This document shows, one piece after another, positions 32,835 through 41,272 of a DNA stretch of 64,000 nucleotides. The notes under the pieces were generated by a model, which saw only the letters and a program-made list of their open reading frames with translations, had not been told where the DNA came from and searched no databases. The position numbers were made by a program, and so were the translations under genes. The stretch covers positions 28,666 through 92,665 of the forward strand of contig PDIM01010464.1 in NCBI GenBank assembly GCA_002811675.1. Direction: 5' to 3'. The DNA comes from Ichthyosporea sp. XGB-2017a. Its lineage: Eukaryota; Opisthokonta; Ichthyosporea. Each line of letters starts with the position of its first letter. The first letter of the stretch is position 1.

Positions 32835-34988
32835 TCATTCTCCCGACTCTCTGACAGCCCTTTTCATTTCAAGAGGGTTAAGGTACCTTCCAAGACGAGT
32901 AAATCGCTGAAAAGCTGAAAACGGAGAATCGGTTCTCTCTTCCACACAATCTTGCTCTGTGGACCAATCACTAGATGATTCTGATGAAATACTGGCTGAA
33001 TGATTTGCTCTCATGTCAACAGAAGGCATAGGCAAGCTTTGCGATGGCTTAGCAAGCCTTGCCTGCATTAGAATCTGCTGCTGGGACGTAGCTAGTTGGT
33101 GGCTGTTCGGAAGGGAAGAGCCCAAGTCGTCATTGTGGTCTGAGATTGAAACAATGTCTTCCTCTATGATGCTGTCTACAGTTTTCCACATTGAATATGC
33201 TGTGTCTTGAATTTTTACCCATGGATGATTCAAAATATCATTCATAGTTGGCCTTTTTGAAGCACACACAGATAGCATAGAACTTATAAGATGTTTCAAC
33301 TCTGGGCTACATTCCCTTGGAAAGTCAAAGTTGCCCATAATAGTCTCTTTTTCATCTAAAAAGGGGTTTACCCCAAAAACTAACGTAAAAAGAAGAATAC
33401 CCATTGACCAAACTTCAGAGTGTTCCCCAAGGTATCTTTTCCCAAGAAGGACTTCGGGAGCTGCATACTCCTTGGTTCCTCTAAATACTGTATGGAATTG
33501 AGGGTCAAGGAAACTTGCTGAGCCAAAATCTATTAACTTTGCCTCACATGTTTCTTCGTCCATCAAAACATTCTCATCCTTAATATCTCTATGATACACC
33601 CCCATACTATGACAAAAACAAATTCCATCTGCAACCTGGCGAAAGATGAAGTTCGCTTTGGGCTCTCCCATATTGGGATTACGCTCAATATACTCAAATA
33701 GATCAATAGTATTGTTCATCTTCTCCATAACTAATAAAAATACATTGTTATATTCGAACACATCAATAAACTCAATCACCTTATCAATGCCCCTAATAGC
33801 AAAATCACGATTAACATTCCTTGCACTATCCGACTCTGCTTCTGACAAACCAACAACATTTCTATAGAGGTCACACGTACAAAAGCTCTGCTGAAGTGCA
33901 ATAGAAGGAACAGAGCCATGTCTACTATTAACAACCTTAGAACTGAACTTTTCATCCCTAGAATACAAGGAGCCTGTTGAAGAATCAAGTCCGATACCAG
34001 AATCCGCTGCTGTAGTATTCACAGTCCCTTCTCCTGGTATGGCCATGTCGCTTACGGATCTTGAGGCCCTCATAGACATGCAATGATGACACTTGATGCC
34101 ATCATCTTTCATTCTCCGCGAGGATGAGCTGCTAGACTTATGCTTGCTTCTGTTATCTAAATATTTACTTATCTCTTCCCTCCCAGACCGCAGCATTTTT
34201 AAAACAAACACTTCAGTTGGAATATCCCCTAGACTCACATCTTCACTCCAAAACTGCACATTCTTAGATAGCAAAACCTTCACAGCAACCTGTGCATTAT
34301 CAGTTTTTCTCACAGCTTCACGAACATATCCAAATCCCCCATGACCTAAAACCTCACCCAACTCATATTCCTTCATGAAAGCATCGAACTTCTTTACCTT
34401 CTTGGTACTTTGGTCTTGAACATCTTCCCGCTGCTGCTCCATCTCAGCACACTCTTCCACAGGCTCAGCAATATCCACAGTTTCTTTGTCATTTGACGCA
34501 CCAGAATATCTTGTCTCAGTGCATTTGCCAACTTTAAATGAATTTTTGTCTCCTTGATGCTGAGGTGAGTTAACAGAACCTGAATCGATGCTTGCTGAGC
34601 TGCCAAATGTTGCTGTACTGTTCAATGAGCCATCGCTAACACCCTCGTGGCAGTGATCGTCCTCATTGCTCGCCGGAACGCAGCTCTCCCCAGCAGGCTC
34701 TTGTGTTAATATTTTTTTCGCACTAGAAGGAACGGTGCCTGAGTTACTCGCTGCATAGCCGCCCATCTTTTCCCAACCAACTCTTGACGAGGACATGGCC
34801 TTTTCCAGAAAAGATGTCATTGACCTAGCCTTTTGATGCTTTAGTTGATGATTCACTGGATCATCCAAGCGGATCTTTTCCAACTCGGAACCAAGCAGTT
34901 CACTGCTAGCTTCTGAAATATTTATATTTACATGCGCCATATTGTTTACTCTGTCTTCTAAATTACGCTCTTTGATACTCTTTAACAA
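32835..34988 (-). CDS. PASK/PIM-like serine/threonine protein kinase
   Basis: Intronless, 717 residues. The kinase domain spans about residues 210-590: Gly loop LGHGGFGYV (about 219), VAVKVL catalytic Lys, alpha-C Glu in PTEVFVLKML, catalytic loop YHRDIKDENVLM (about 467), LIDFGSASFL (DFG about 488), FRGTKEYAAPEVL, WSMGILLFTLVFGVNPF and the closing HPWVK. HRDIKDEN, LIDFGSA and TLVFGVNPF are typical of PAS kinase and PIM-like enzymes, but no PAS domain is evident in the N-terminal 200 residues, which are Ser-rich and disordered. Unusually, about 120 Ser-rich residues are inserted in the N-lobe between alpha-C and the next beta strand; the insert includes two C-x2-C-like pairs (CHHC, CTC). All catalytic residues are present, so an active enzyme is expected. 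Possible roles in energy or growth signalling are inferred from the family. Confidence 0.87.
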   Translation of the reverse strand: MLKSIKERNLEDRVNNMAHVNINISEASSELLGSELEKIRLDDPVNHQLKHQKARSMTSFLEKAMSSSRVGWEKMGGYAASNSGTVPSSAKKILTQEPAGESCVPASNEDDHCHEGVSDGSLNSTATFGSSASIDSGSVNSPQHQGDKNSFKVGKCTETRYSGASNDKETVDIAEPVEECAEMEQQREDVQDQSTKKVKKFDAFMKEYELGEVLGHGGFGYVREAVRKTDNAQVAVKVLLSKNVQFWSEDVSLGDIPTEVFVLKMLRSGREEISKYLDNRSKHKSSSSSSRRMKDDGIKCHHCMSMRASRSVSDMAIPGEGTVNTTAADSGIGLDSSTGSLYSRDEKFSSKVVNSRHGSVPSIALQQSFCTCDLYRNVVGLSEAESDSARNVNRDFAIRGIDKVIEFIDVFEYNNVFLLVMEKMNNTIDLFEYIERNPNMGEPKANFIFRQVADGICFCHSMGVYHRDIKDENVLMDEETCEAKLIDFGSASFLDPQFHTVFRGTKEYAAPEVLLGKRYLGEHSEVWSMGILLFTLVFGVNPFLDEKETIMGNFDFPRECSPELKHLISSMLSVCASKRPTMNDILNHPWVKIQDTAYSMWKTVDSIIEEDIVSISDHNDDLGSSLPNSHQLATSQQQILMQARLAKPSQSLPMPSVDMRANHSASISSESSSDWSTEQDCVEERTDSPFSAFQRFTRLGRYLNPLEMKRAVRESGE

Positions 34989-35760
34989 ACAGGAAAGTTA
35001 ACAAAATTTCATCCCACCGCACAATGGCACAATGTACTGGCTACTGCTATGCAATCTATAGCAGCTTCTATAGCAACTAATCCAAGCAGCAACGGTGATA
35101 GCGGAGGATTAGTGAAATAAAAAGTCGGTAACGTAGGATATGGCAGATTAACACCGCCATACAGTAGCAAGACAAGACCCTGAATATATCTTAGAATCTA
35201 TCTACTCACACAAAGGGTCGGTTTACAATGTCAGTCAGCTGCCTATAAGTTAATCCGACTACTTCACACACACACTCTGACTGGACTGGACTGGGGGGGG
35301 GAGCAATATATGTTTGTCTGTGGAGTGTGGGGTGTGGAGGAAAGTGCAGTGTCCAGACTCCAGGTTATTATGCAAGGCAGCCCCAGCTTCTTACATTATA
35401 TTACATGAGTATTGGCTTCCAGCCCATTTCTATGGGGGCCGCCATAGATAAGACCAAAAGCCACAAAAACTATGCAATAATAATGATCCTATCACAGAGC
35501 ACTGCGGAAGATCCATAATAAATTACCCAATTATAATTCGTATCATCATCGGTTAACCCCCTTCAATAGTACATAACTCATACATAGCTAGCCAGCCTTG
35601 GGAGTACTACAAGATTCTCGACGCGTGACTTGTTTATGAATTGCAAGACATAGCTGTCTCTCATGATTTCTAAAGCTCATTTATTAGACAAATCTGCAAG
35701 GCGCGATGGTGAGAAGGGGCAATAATTGAGGCCCCGCGCCACCATTGTCAGCTACGGGCA
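34989..35760. other. Intergenic upstream of PASK-like kinase
   Basis: No gene seen. It contains a G-run near 35293 and CACACACAC near 35268. Confidence 0.35.
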
Positions 35761-35795
35761 AGTTCTGAATTTTTCTGTAGGAATGTCGGTAAGTC

Positions 35796-35823
35796 CTTAA
35801 CTATGGAAGTTGCTATAGTTAAG
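35796..35823. repeat. Short inverted repeat
   Basis: CTTAACTAT and ATAGTTAAG flank a 10-base loop, a perfect 9-bp stem close to the left edge of the AT-rich island. It may be chance or a hairpin near the element boundary. Confidence 0.4.
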
Positions 35824-36621
35824 AGTTTTGGAATGTGGTCTGGAACAAATATCTGAACAATCTGAGCGGTCTAAGAGAATGAAGTTAAAGGGGTGGTTCA
35901 TTCCAAGGTTGAATAGTATTGGTGGTTATTCACCCATTGGTAAATGTTTTTGGATCTTTTGGCGGTCTACAAAGTTCTGAAAATGAGTTGAAAAAACACC
36001 ACGTAAAACAATCAGAAAATAAATTCAGATTTATTCAGAATCAAACTGTTGTTCAGGTGAATGCATGGTCATGACTTTTCAAAACTGCAGGAATTGCATA
36101 TACTCATAAAATGTATGGATAAACAAAGAGTTCTAAATCAACGAAACTGTTCATTTGTTTCTCACGATTGTTGAAAAGTTTCAGAACCGTTGTATGTTTC
36201 ATAGGATACATGATAATGCTGCTGTCCATCCAGTATACAAAACGATATAATAAACAAATCAAATCAATGTGTGTAACTTACAAAACACAATTACCAAATC
36301 GATACAGCATTATAATACACAGAGTTATGCGTTATTTAATCAAAATCATGGTCAAATCATGATATCCATTTATATTTGTGGCAGTGCTATGAGGTGGAAT
36401 TGTTTTGACGGGTTACATCATTGTAATACAATACACAGAAAGCACATCTATAACTAAATCCATAAATTAGTGGATATATTTGGCAGTGATGGAGATTATT
36501 TCCCCAGTTTCATGGGGGATTTCGTTGGTATTTGTTGGTACACTGGTACATCGATTTTTCTCGATTTAGTAATTTTGAACTTCCCACTTTTCGTTCGCAA
36601 GGTTTCGTCCACTCACAGGTG
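35824..36621. other. AT-rich sequence without convincing gene
   Basis: About 0.8 kb of AT-rich sequence. Only ORFs of 60-65 codons are present, with no recognisable domain. It lies on the 3' side of the HNH endonuclease ORF. Confidence 0.35.
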
Positions 36622-37101
36622 TTACGCGGCATTGGTTGTTGCTGTGGGTGTGGACCATGGCTTGTAAACGATATGGTAATGGTCAAGAATACGCAAGAAC
36701 ACGTCTGGACGTTTTGACCCTTTCACGCGGTTGCATGGGGAACAACAAGGAACACAATTGTCTGATGAGTAAGAAGCGTTGTTGTCCACGCGGTCAATTC
36801 CATTGCATTGCTTATTGTGACCACGGTAGTGGCATGGTGAGGTGAAGAACGCGATGGCTTGTTCGTCGGTGATCGCAAAAGATTTCGTTCGTGCACGTGC
36901 GTTGTGTTTGTATTTGTACAGTCGAAACTGCGGTGTTTGGTACATCCTCTCATGGTACGATTGCAGCTGTTGAGATTGCCGATGGATGTGTGATTTGGTG
37001 TTATTATTTTGTCGAGTTTTATGGGCTATAGTCTTGGTGGTCTCGAGGGTCGTTTGAGGATGTCGCCTAGATTGTTGGGACTCATTGTCAACACTGAGCA
37101 T
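36622..37101 (-). CDS. HNH-type endonuclease (one zinc Cys missing)
   Basis: 159 codons. The N-terminal 50 residues are Gln/Thr/His-rich and poorly defined. From about residue 53 the protein resembles stand-alone HNH nucleases found in large DNA viruses, phages and mobile elements: FAITDEQAIAFFTSPCHY, then NGIDRVDNNASYSSDNCV, then PCCSPCNRVKGSKRP. The DNA-cleaving and structural residues Asp103, Asn107/108, Asn115 and Asn124 and the second knuckle C120-x2-C123 are in place. The first knuckle, normally C-x2-C, reads C90-H-Y-R93: Arg (CGT) stands where Cys (TGT) is usual, one transition away. The copy may therefore have lost a zinc ligand and activity. No neighbouring gene explains it; it fits the mobile or viral character of this island. 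A later Met at residue 53 could be the true start. Confidence 0.65.
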   Translation of the reverse strand: MLSVDNESQQSRRHPQTTLETTKTIAHKTRQNNNTKSHIHRQSQQLQSYHERMYQTPQFRLYKYKHNARARTKSFAITDEQAIAFFTSPCHYRGHNKQCNGIDRVDNNASYSSDNCVPCCSPCNRVKGSKRPDVFLRILDHYHIVYKPWSTPTATTNAA

Positions 37102-37375
37102 TGATGACGACGGGACAGATGCGTTATCTTTCCGTTCATTTGTCGATGCATAAATGACTTCGTAGGAACTACTGGTCGATGCACTGGATATGGTATTGTG
37201 TGAGTTAATTTTCTAGTTGAGTTTGCACAATCTTCCGTTGTTTGATAGGGATGACTGCAGATGACTGCATCTAGGTTGTGGTATAAATCGCGATGATGGT
37301 ATCAACAAAATTGAAATTAAATCAGAATGGAACTTTTTTTTGAAATTATGCAAAACTAAAAGTGCAAGGAATGCT
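37102..37375. other. AT-rich spacer
   Basis: Upstream of the HNH ORF; no gene seen. Confidence 0.3.
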
Positions 37376-37605
37376 GTCCTCGGAATGCAGCGAAATTTTC
37401 AGTATTTTATTCAATAATGTTTTGACCAACTGGTTACAAAAAACAAAAAAGGAACAGTATGGTTTCGAGAACCCAATTAAATTCCTGTTGGTCCTCGGAA
37501 TGCAGCGAAATTTTCAGTATTTTATTCAATAATGTTTTGACCAACTGGTTACAAAAAACAAAAAAGGAACAGTATGGTTTCGAGAACCCAATTAAATTCC
37601 TGTTG
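37376..37605. repeat. 115-bp tandem duplication
   Basis: A unit beginning GTCCTCGGAATGCAGCG at 37376 recurs at 37491, so the period is 115 bp. The two copies look identical by eye except at the very end. It lies just downstream of the small cysteine-rich ORF that ends at 37692. The near identity suggests a recent event or an assembly artefact. Confidence 0.85.
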
Positions 37606-37691
37606 TTCACAAAGCCTTTGTTCAGTGACTACTTGTAAGAACTTGTAAGAACGCCAGCTCTTTACAAGGGGTCAAAATGTCACATCTAGTA

Positions 37692-38093
37692 TTAATCTCT
37701 ATAGAGACAAGTACATCGACCGCAGTGCTCCCATTTGTAAAATTCGGAAGCACAGTCAACTTCACAATATGTTTTGCATCTTTCAATCGCAACTTCTGGC
37801 TCTTGTCCATTAGTGCCGAATTTTAAGCGATCCCAGCACATGAAAGTTTCCAAGTAAGTATAAATTGCAAAGAATTTAGGGCAAGTATCCCTGCATTTAG
37901 CTGGTAGTGTTCGTAAGGAAGTGACTTCCTGAGCCTCTTGAGACATGGACGGAACGGCGTTGGCCTTGACTGTCATTCCGTATAATGCTGTAATCAATAA
38001 CATTCCACACAGTGTCATGCTCAGTATATTTGAGAGGGATCCAGGACGCATCATGTTTAAGAGTATGAATATCGAACAAGAACGGTGTTCCAA
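37692..38093 (-). CDS. Small cysteine-rich exported protein, unknown
   Basis: 133 codons, not recognised. A hydrophobic segment (MTLCGMLLITALYGMTV) followed by KANAVPS looks like a signal peptide with an Ala-x-Ala-type cleavage site. The N-terminal 25 residues before it may mean a later Met (MRPGS or MTLCG) is the start. The remaining 85 or so residues carry nine cysteines in pairs (KCRDTC, RCKTYC, HCGRC and others), as in disulfide-stabilised secreted domains. A canonical TATAAAAGGG lies about 110 bases upstream on the same strand (38203-38212), unusual clarity for this window. The function is unknown; secretion is inferred from the signal-like segment. Confidence 0.5.
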   Translation of the reverse strand: MEHRSCSIFILLNMMRPGSLSNILSMTLCGMLLITALYGMTVKANAVPSMSQEAQEVTSLRTLPAKCRDTCPKFFAIYTYLETFMCWDRLKFGTNGQEPEVAIERCKTYCEVDCASEFYKWEHCGRCTCLYRD

Positions 38094-38202
38094 TGTTTTT
38101 GCAATATGATCAAACCCTTGTAAACTTATCTTTGTTTCTTTACGATTTTTGTTTAGTGATCTAAATATTCACAAATCAAGAAACTTTTTTCTCCTGTGGT
38201 GT

Positions 38203-38212
38203 CCCTTTTATA
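38203..38212 (-). promoter_or_regulatory. TATA box
   Basis: TATAAAAGGG read on the minus strand, about 110 bases before the first ATG of the cysteine-rich ORF. It is the clearest TATA box I noticed in the window. Confidence 0.55.
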
Positions 38213-38793
38213 GCACAAGGGAGGTTGTGTGGTAATACCCAGCCCCTGTGACCGAAGGTATGAACCGTTCAATTGTCAAGTTCGTGCACAGAAGCTTGGT
38301 CATACACCCCTGTGAATCTTAACGAAAAATGGGAAGTATTAATTGCATTGACGTATGCAGCGGTAATTTTGTTGTTCCGGTGATGCAATTCGAATTGGTT
38401 GCAACTTCAGCGACTCTGAAACATTCATTTTACCAAATTAAATGGTTTCAACGTGCACTGTATCTATTGCATAACGTATTAACTTTTCCATTCAAGGGTA
38501 GAAATCGGTGGAGTGACAAAATTTCTGCGCATTTCTCTGCCATCATCATCAGTTTTTCAGAAGCCTTGATTTTGCCAAATAATAAACAATTATCTCAAGT
38601 ATCTTTATTGCATACAAAATAGAGACACGGAAAGCCGACAGTTCCGTCTACACCAGTACTGAAATGCTACGCATGTACCTCGTGTATGTGTTGTTCCGGT
38701 TGTTTATCGCTAGACCTTTGCTTGCCCCTCGCACGTTGTTAGCATGAGAATCGGATATCTCATATCCAAAAGCTTATCAAAGGTTACTTTCAG
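38213..38793. other. No convincing gene
   Basis: A 97-codon plus-strand ORF (38329-38622) has no recognisable domain. I searched this stretch for the missing His-Trp block of the Ulp1 fragment that follows and did not see it. Confidence 0.35.
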
Positions 38794-39207
38794 CATTTTC
38801 TGAACAGCTTCCATTTGAAACTACTGGCTTCAATGTTTTTTAGATTATACGGAAAAGAAAATGACGGGGATTTGTTTGGTATTTTCAAAAGTGCTTCAAA
38901 TAGATTCAAACTTCCCATTCAATCACTACCTGGGACTTTGAAACCTCTGAGTGCCCCAAATTGTCCCAAACAACAAGACAGTTTTTCCTGTGCCATAATG
39001 TGTATGTTCTGGTTTGATCACTATGCACGCGAAGTCGATAGCCAGTATTTACAAGAGGTAAACAGCGGATTCCTTCGCCTGCTTACCCTGGTCTATATCA
39101 TTCGAATTCGAAACACGATAATCGCATGTAATAGCTCACACACAGGTAATTCTCATGCGAGTAGTCAAGAGTACCGGTTCTGCAAGTGCGGCAAGATCAA
39201 AGAATGA
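38794..39207 (+). pseudogene. Ulp1-like cysteine protease fragment, C-terminal catalytic half
   Basis: An exon-like segment opens after TTACTTTCAG at 38793. It reads HFLNSFHLKLLASMFFRL and continues to CPKQQDSFSCAIMCMFWFDH. The last block is the C-terminal active-site region of C48 (Ulp1/SENP) peptidases: Gln of the oxyanion hole, then Cys in the D/N-x-F-S-C-x-x-x context. A possible donor (GAG|GTAAAC at 39057) ends the homology. The earlier catalytic His and Asp are not found upstream, so the piece cannot act alone. Ulp1-type proteases are carried by several DNA transposon groups and large viruses as well as by cellular SUMO systems. It is either a decayed gene or part of one I cannot assemble. 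Confidence 0.45.
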
Positions 39208-39421
39208 GGCAGGTGAACCCAAGGGCGAAGGCAAACAAAGTTTCAGTAGCAAACAACGTGCGAGGGGCAAGCAAAGCTCTAGCGGCAAGCAAAGTACTAG
39301 CGGTAAACGAAGCGCGGTTGAAAGCAGCAGTAGTTGTAACACCAAACGCAAATACAATTCGGAAGAAAGCCTGGAAGGAAGCTGCGGGAATTTACATGGA
39401 GAAAAGGTCAAAAACGCATGA
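39155..39421 (+). CDS. Basic low-complexity ORF with short repeats
   Basis: 88 codons rich in Lys, Ser and Gly, with repeats of GKQSS/GKQST/GKRS arising from a 27-30-base imperfect DNA repeat at about 39230-39320. It overlaps the end of the Ulp1-like fragment in another frame and precedes the next one. It could be a disordered linker exon of a Ulp1-like gene; no splice join in frame was found. Low confidence as a gene. Confidence 0.25.
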   Translation: MRVVKSTGSASAARSKNEAGEPKGEGKQSFSSKQRARGKQSSSGKQSTSGKRSAVESSSSCNTKRKYNSEESLEGSCGNLHGEKVKNA

Positions 39422-39461
39422 GAATTGAGAAGCACACGTTGCTCTGCATTTTGCAACAACC

Positions 39462-39926
39462 TTGTTATATAATACAGATGCCTGTGTTGTCACTTGCAAT
39501 TCACAGAGTTGTCGAAATTCCTTGGATGATTGCCTTTTCGCTTGCGGGCCTTTTGAGTTGACGGCAGAGAATCTTAAGGTTTTGCAGACCCCTAACGCTT
39601 GGCTAAATGATGAGCATATCAACTGTTATGTTGCTTTGCTCAATAAGTTTCTATTGTCGTCTAGGAAACGCGATGTCCATGCCTTTGGCTCCCACCATCT
39701 TGATAGCTTGTGTGAGGCATTGAGACAGGGATCTTCTCTTCGCAAAGAATGGAAAAATTTGTCCAATGTGACAGCGGAATATTTTCTTGAAGTCTACACG
39801 GAATATTTTCTTGAATCCTACACGAACACCACGAAAAGGACATCGGAGAAAACGAAGAAAACAATTTCTTGGAGTGAGAGGTGTCGCAGGAATTTGCCTA
39901 AAAGGAACAAAATTCGGCTTGTTTGA
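39462..39926 (+). pseudogene. Ulp1-like protease fragment, N-terminal half
   Basis: 154 codons. FELTAENLKVLQTPNAWL followed by NDEHINCYVALLNKF matches the start of C48 peptidase domains (L..-x-W-L-N-D-x-x-I-x-x-Y-x-x-L-L). After about 60 residues the resemblance stops at a short internal duplication (AEYFLEVYTEYFLESYT, from a 24-base tandem repeat), then a basic tail. The catalytic His-Trp, Asp and Cys parts are absent downstream. The matching C-terminal half lies about 0.6 kb upstream instead. This suggests two decayed tandem copies or a rearranged element. Confidence 0.45.
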
Positions 39927-40185
39927 TCTGGATATAGGAGACAATTGAATAATCCGAGCAAGGTGAAATTTGCAGAGCTATTCTTATTACATCGTGCTCC
40001 TTGCGAAATATCCTCCGTGTATTAGAATCTTAAAGAGGGCAGCATCAACCTCATAACGATTGAAAGGAGGCTAATGAGATGCTTTTGGGAGACGAAACAG
40101 ATGACGAATATCAATCTCACCACGAGAGCCTGTCTTTCATCTCCATTGTCTGTTTCGGTGCCTGCCCTGACGACAAGGTGCTTGA
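39927..40185. other. No convincing gene
   Basis: A plus-strand frame starting MLLGDETDDEYQSHHES (about 40081) runs 44 codons without recognisable features. Confidence 0.3.
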
Positions 40186-40189
40186 ACGT

Positions 40190-40706
40190 TTTGACTTTTT
40201 GTGCTTAATATAGTTTTTGCTTATGTATACGACGAACTTATGCAATTGTCAGGTGGTAGGGTCGATTTCTTCAAAAGCTCAATAGCTTTTTGCAGTCTAG
40301 CACCTTTGTAATAAGGCTCAAGCGGCACAGGATCGGCTCATATTTGAAGACTGGATCGGGTTTCACTTCACGCACTACATACTTGTCCAAGTAAAGAAGT
40401 CGAGTTGCCAGTTGCGAGCTTCTTTGAAACAATTCATTTAACTTTTTTTTTATTGAGAAATTTTAGGTCGCGAAAGCCATCCAATCGCGTGTTGGAAATT
40501 GGAACCTTGAAGTAGTGAGAGCCTGTAGTCGAGCAAATGTCCACTCAGATTAGATTACCGGAGACTGGGTGTGGGACTGTGCTATGAGTTGCGCTGAGAT
40601 GAATTGACTCAATGAAAAAATGACAATTGGAAAAATCGGAAAATTTACCTTTCCTGTTTTCTTTTCTGGTGATGACGGTGGCTTGATTGGCATTCAGGGA
40701 AAACAT
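40190..40706 (-). pseudogene. Broken reading frame, unknown product
   Basis: Read on the minus strand, an ATG at 40706 opens MFSLNANQATVITRKEN. A GTAAAT donor at 40648 and an acceptor at 40523 keep phase into GSHYFKVPISNTRLDGFRDL. The frame then stops after a run of nine A residues. One frame over, it continues NELFQRSSQLATRLLYLDKY to VVREVKPDPVF, and a second shift gives DPVPLEPYYKGARLQKAIEL before a stop. Successive protein-like stretches in shifting frames suggest a pseudogene or sequencing slips in the A-run. Family not recognised. Confidence 0.35.
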
Positions 40707-41272
40707 GTCCTCAGGTTCCTTAGAACACCTTAAATTGTTCTAAAAAGTCAATAAATTCTTCCGCAAAGAAATGCTGAAAATTGACTGTCCCTTAAATATC
40801 TTGTATTCCAACACAGGGATAAATGATATGGCTTATTACAACATCTTCTGCTGTCTTTTTTTCGTGTCCTTTCTTTCCACTTTTTCATTGGAGAAGAGTA
40901 GCTTGAAAATGCGCATTACGTCCCCTTTGGTTGAGAAACTTTGCAAATTCCGCAACCAAGGCGAGTCTGGAATAAATAGCGACAGAAAGCTTTGGGGAGT
41001 GACGAGGCTCACTGAATGAATGGTCTCCCCTCCCTGGCTCCCCTACATAGTACAGTATATTATTTGTTTGGTCTCCCCTATCTGTCTGGTGGTTACTATG
41101 GCAGGAACTGTACTATTCTGTTCGAGACAAAGAAAAACCCCGCTCTGGATTAGCAACTCCCCCTTGTGTTGTAGCTGCTCGAGGGACGGAAGGATTCGTG
41201 CATGGCCTTGCCTTTACTGTGTTCGTATATACTGCCCTTCTTTCTGTTATCTAGATAGAGAGAGATCTTAGG
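40707..41272. other. Upstream region of USP19-like gene
   Basis: Right edge of the AT-rich island and promoter of the deubiquitinase gene. ORFs of 82-83 codons are unsupported. Confidence 0.35.

Larger units (their letters stand above)
35761..40780. mobile_element. AT-rich island, probable mobile-element or viral remnant
   Basis: From about 35.8 kb to 40.8 kb the composition becomes more AT-rich and the gene style changes: only short ORFs, mostly unspliced, unlike the long conserved genes on both sides. Contents: an HNH endonuclease-type ORF, a 115-bp tandem duplication, a TATA-box-driven small cysteine-rich exported ORF, two Ulp1-like protease fragments in reversed order, a low-complexity basic ORF and a broken minus-strand frame. 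A short inverted repeat (CTTAACTAT...ATAGTTAAG) lies at about 35796-35823. I did not find terminal repeats or a target-site duplication, so the borders are approximate and the element class is undetermined. Confidence 0.45.

Noticed and set aside
39230-39320. Short repeats considered as a CRISPR-like array
   Set aside because: Imperfect codon-scale repeats (GKQSS units) in a eukaryotic low-complexity frame; no spacers or regular repeat length.
39136-39459. Leucine-rich minus-strand ORF of 107 codons
   Set aside because: Reverse complement of the Lys/Ser-rich repeat; the leucine richness is a by-product.
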